Source: JBFGFG01 sp041627475
GTDB taxonomy: Bacteria; Actinomycetota; Nitriliruptoria; Nitriliruptorales; Nitriliruptoraceae
Reading direction: 5' to 3'
DNA: 5,947 bases
Assembly: GCA_041627475.1 (NCBI GenBank)
Contig: JBFKQZ010000199.1
Coordinates: forward strand, 1-5,947
The translations under genes were made by a program, and so were the position numbers. Below, piece after piece: positions 4,709 through 5,947 of this stretch (the first letter of the stretch is position 1; each line of letters begins with the position of its first letter). The notes beneath the pieces are model-generated. The model was given only the letters and a program-made list of their open reading frames with translations, did no database searches and was not told the DNA's origin.

Positions 4709-5947
4709 GTGAACGAGCAGACCTACGACGTCGTGGTGATCGGCGCCGGTCCGGCCGGCGAGAACGCCGCCGACTACGCGAGGCAGCGAGGCCTGTCGGC
4801 CGTGATCGTCGAGAAGGAGCTGGTGGGCGGCGAGTGCAGCTACTGGGGTTGCATGCCGTCGAAGGCGCTCCTGCGACCGACCGAGGTGCTGGCGCACGCC
4901 CGGCGCGTGCCGGCGGCTGCTGCCGCGGTGACGGGAGAGGTCGACGTCGGACGGGTCCTGCGCAACCGCGACGCGTTCACCAGCAACTTCGACGACGCGT
5001 CACAGGTGTCGTGGCTCGACGACGTCGGTGTCGACCTCGTCCGTGGGCACGGCCGGCTGGCGGGGGAGAAGGTCGTCGAGGTGCAGCATGACGACGGCGC
5101 CACCACCACGCTCCATGCGGCCGTCGGGGTGGTCGTCGCGATCGGCACGCGGGCCGCGGTCCCGCCGGTTGAGGGCCTGGCCGACGTCGTGACCTGGGAC
5201 AACCGTGACATCACGGCCATGAAGGACGTCCCGGAGCGCCTGCTCGTGCTCGGTGGCGGGGTGATCGGCGTGGAGATGGCCCAGGCGGTGCGTCGGCTCG
5301 GTGCGAGCGAGGTCACCATCATCGAGGGGCTCGACCGTCTGCTCAACAACGAGGAGCCGGCGGCCTCCGAGCACCTGCGCGACCGACTCGAGGCCGAGGG
5401 CATCGCCGTGCACACGGGGCAGTTCGCGCAGCGCGTCGCGCGTGAGGGCACCGACGGGCCCGTCACGGTCACGCTCGCCGACGGGACCGAACTGACCGGG
5501 GACGAGCTGCTCGTGGCCGTGGGGCGCAGCGCGCCGACGGGTGACCTCGGGCTGGACACGGTCGGGGTCGAGCCGGGGCGAGGCGGGTTCCTCGACGTCG
5601 ACGACCACCTCCGGGTGCTCGTGGACGGCGAGCCGAGCGACTGGCTCTCGGCCGTCGGGGACGTCAACGGGCGGGCGCTGCTGACGCACCAGGGCAAGTA
5701 CCAGGCGCGGCTCGTCGGTGACCGCCTCGCAGGGATCGCGACCGATCCCGCGTGGGCGGACGAGCGCGCGGTCCCGCGCGTCGTGTTCACCGATCCGCAG
5801 GTGGCCGCGGTCGGCCTGACCGAGGCCGCCGCGCGCGAGGCGGGGATCGACACCCGGGTCGTCCGGTACGACACCGGCTGGACCGCCGGTGGCTCGCTGT
5901 TCGGCAAGGACAGTGGCGGACCTGCGGTCCTCGTCATCGACCAGGAA
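4709..5947 (+). CDS. Pyridine nucleotide-disulfide oxidoreductase, class I-like (FAD/NAD(P)-dependent), 3'-truncated by the window
   Basis: There are 413 codons from a GTG start, still open at the right edge; family members have about 460-480 residues, so roughly 50-70 are missing. The protein starts VNEQTYDVVVIGAGPAG (FAD-binding GAGPAG at 12-17). GGECSYWGCMPSKALLRP follows, with C43 and C48 as the redox-active CX4C pair. LLVLGGGVIGVEMAQ (178-192) is the NAD(P)-binding motif, and DWLSAVGDVNG (311-321) is the second FAD motif with the conserved GD. VPRVVFTDPQVAAVGLTEAAA begins the dimerisation domain. The layout is that of dihydrolipoamide dehydrogenase, glutathione reductase and mercuric reductase, but the canonical CLNxGCIPSK is replaced by CSYWGCMPSK, a variant I associate with an actinobacterial subgroup of unknown substrate. 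The C-terminal His-Glu motif that completes the active site lies beyond the window. No pyruvate dehydrogenase or mer genes are adjacent, so neither specific name is justified. Confidence 0.92.
   Translation, partial: MNEQTYDVVVIGAGPAGENAADYARQRGLSAVIVEKELVGGECSYWGCMPSKALLRPTEVLAHARRVPAAAAAVTGEVDVGRVLRNRDAFTSNFDDASQVSWLDDVGVDLVRGHGRLAGEKVVEVQHDDGATTTLHAAVGVVVAIGTRAAVPPVEGLADVVTWDNRDITAMKDVPERLLVLGGGVIGVEMAQAVRRLGASEVTIIEGLDRLLNNEEPAASEHLRDRLEAEGIAVHTGQFAQRVAREGTDGPVTVTLADGTELTGDELLVAVGRSAPTGDLGLDTVGVEPGRGGFLDVDDHLRVLVDGEPSDWLSAVGDVNGRALLTHQGKYQARLVGDRLAGIATDPAWADERAVPRVVFTDPQVAAVGLTEAAAREAGIDTRVVRYDTGWTAGGSLFGKDSGGPAVLVIDQE

Noticed and set aside
3103..5091. A 662-codon plus-strand open frame, longer than any real gene here
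   Set aside because: It runs antisense to the two-domain oxidoreductase, crosses the divergent promoter region and enters the flavin enzyme gene out of frame. Its translation shows no family motif, while the other frames carry clear catalytic signatures. Long antisense frames are expected at this GC content.
4840..5937. A 365-codon minus-strand open frame rich in S, T, P and R
   Set aside because: Exact antisense of the flavin disulfide reductase gene, whose frame holds all cofactor motifs; the composition is that of a shadow frame.
4709..5947. Calling the flavin enzyme dihydrolipoamide dehydrogenase or mercuric reductase
   Set aside because: The redox motif differs from both, there is no N-terminal heavy-metal domain, no partner genes are adjacent, and the C-terminal region that would separate these enzymes is outside the window.

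Overview
The window is very GC-rich, with strong G/C bias at codon third positions. It has the gene content of a high-GC actinobacterium: a DUF222/13E12-type protein (a family concentrated in Actinobacteria), an FadE-like acyl-CoA dehydrogenase, and a flavin disulfide-reductase-like enzyme of a type I associate with actinomycetes. No genus can be named from the sequence. No rRNA, tRNA, CRISPR array, insertion sequence or phage gene was seen.

Layout, left to right. (1) 1-819, minus strand: 5' part of a DUF222-type gene that runs off the left edge, so any C-terminal HNH nuclease domain is not visible. (2) 820-946: a 127-bp divergent intergenic region with a GC-rich perfect inverted repeat and two small GTGT/ACAC palindromes. 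(3) 947-2092, plus: a complete acyl-CoA dehydrogenase. (4) The stops of this gene and the next face each other 3 bp apart over a small inverted repeat. (5) 4596 down to 2096, minus: a two-gene operon of Gfo/Idh/MocA oxidoreductases. The first is a 507-aa protein with an extra N-terminal domain of about 150 residues that looks like a shortened ThuA-type domain. The second is a 326-aa enzyme of a different subfamily. Their coding regions overlap by four bases (ATGA). (6) 4597-4708: a 112-bp divergent region. (7) 4709 to the right edge, plus: a class I pyridine nucleotide-disulfide oxidoreductase with a CSYWGC redox motif, cut off by the window end.

How the genes may work together: only the minus-strand oxidoreductase pair forms a clear unit. 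ThuA-type and Gfo/Idh/MocA proteins are known partners in sugar oxidation through 3-keto intermediates, so a role in sugar, glycoside or polyol oxidation is a reasonable inference, but the substrate cannot be read from the sequence. The acyl-CoA dehydrogenase (beta-oxidation type chemistry), the flavin oxidoreductase and the DUF222 protein each look like independent transcription units. The window is mostly ordinary actinobacterial chromosome. Its most unusual element is the ThuA-like/Gfo-Idh-MocA fusion.
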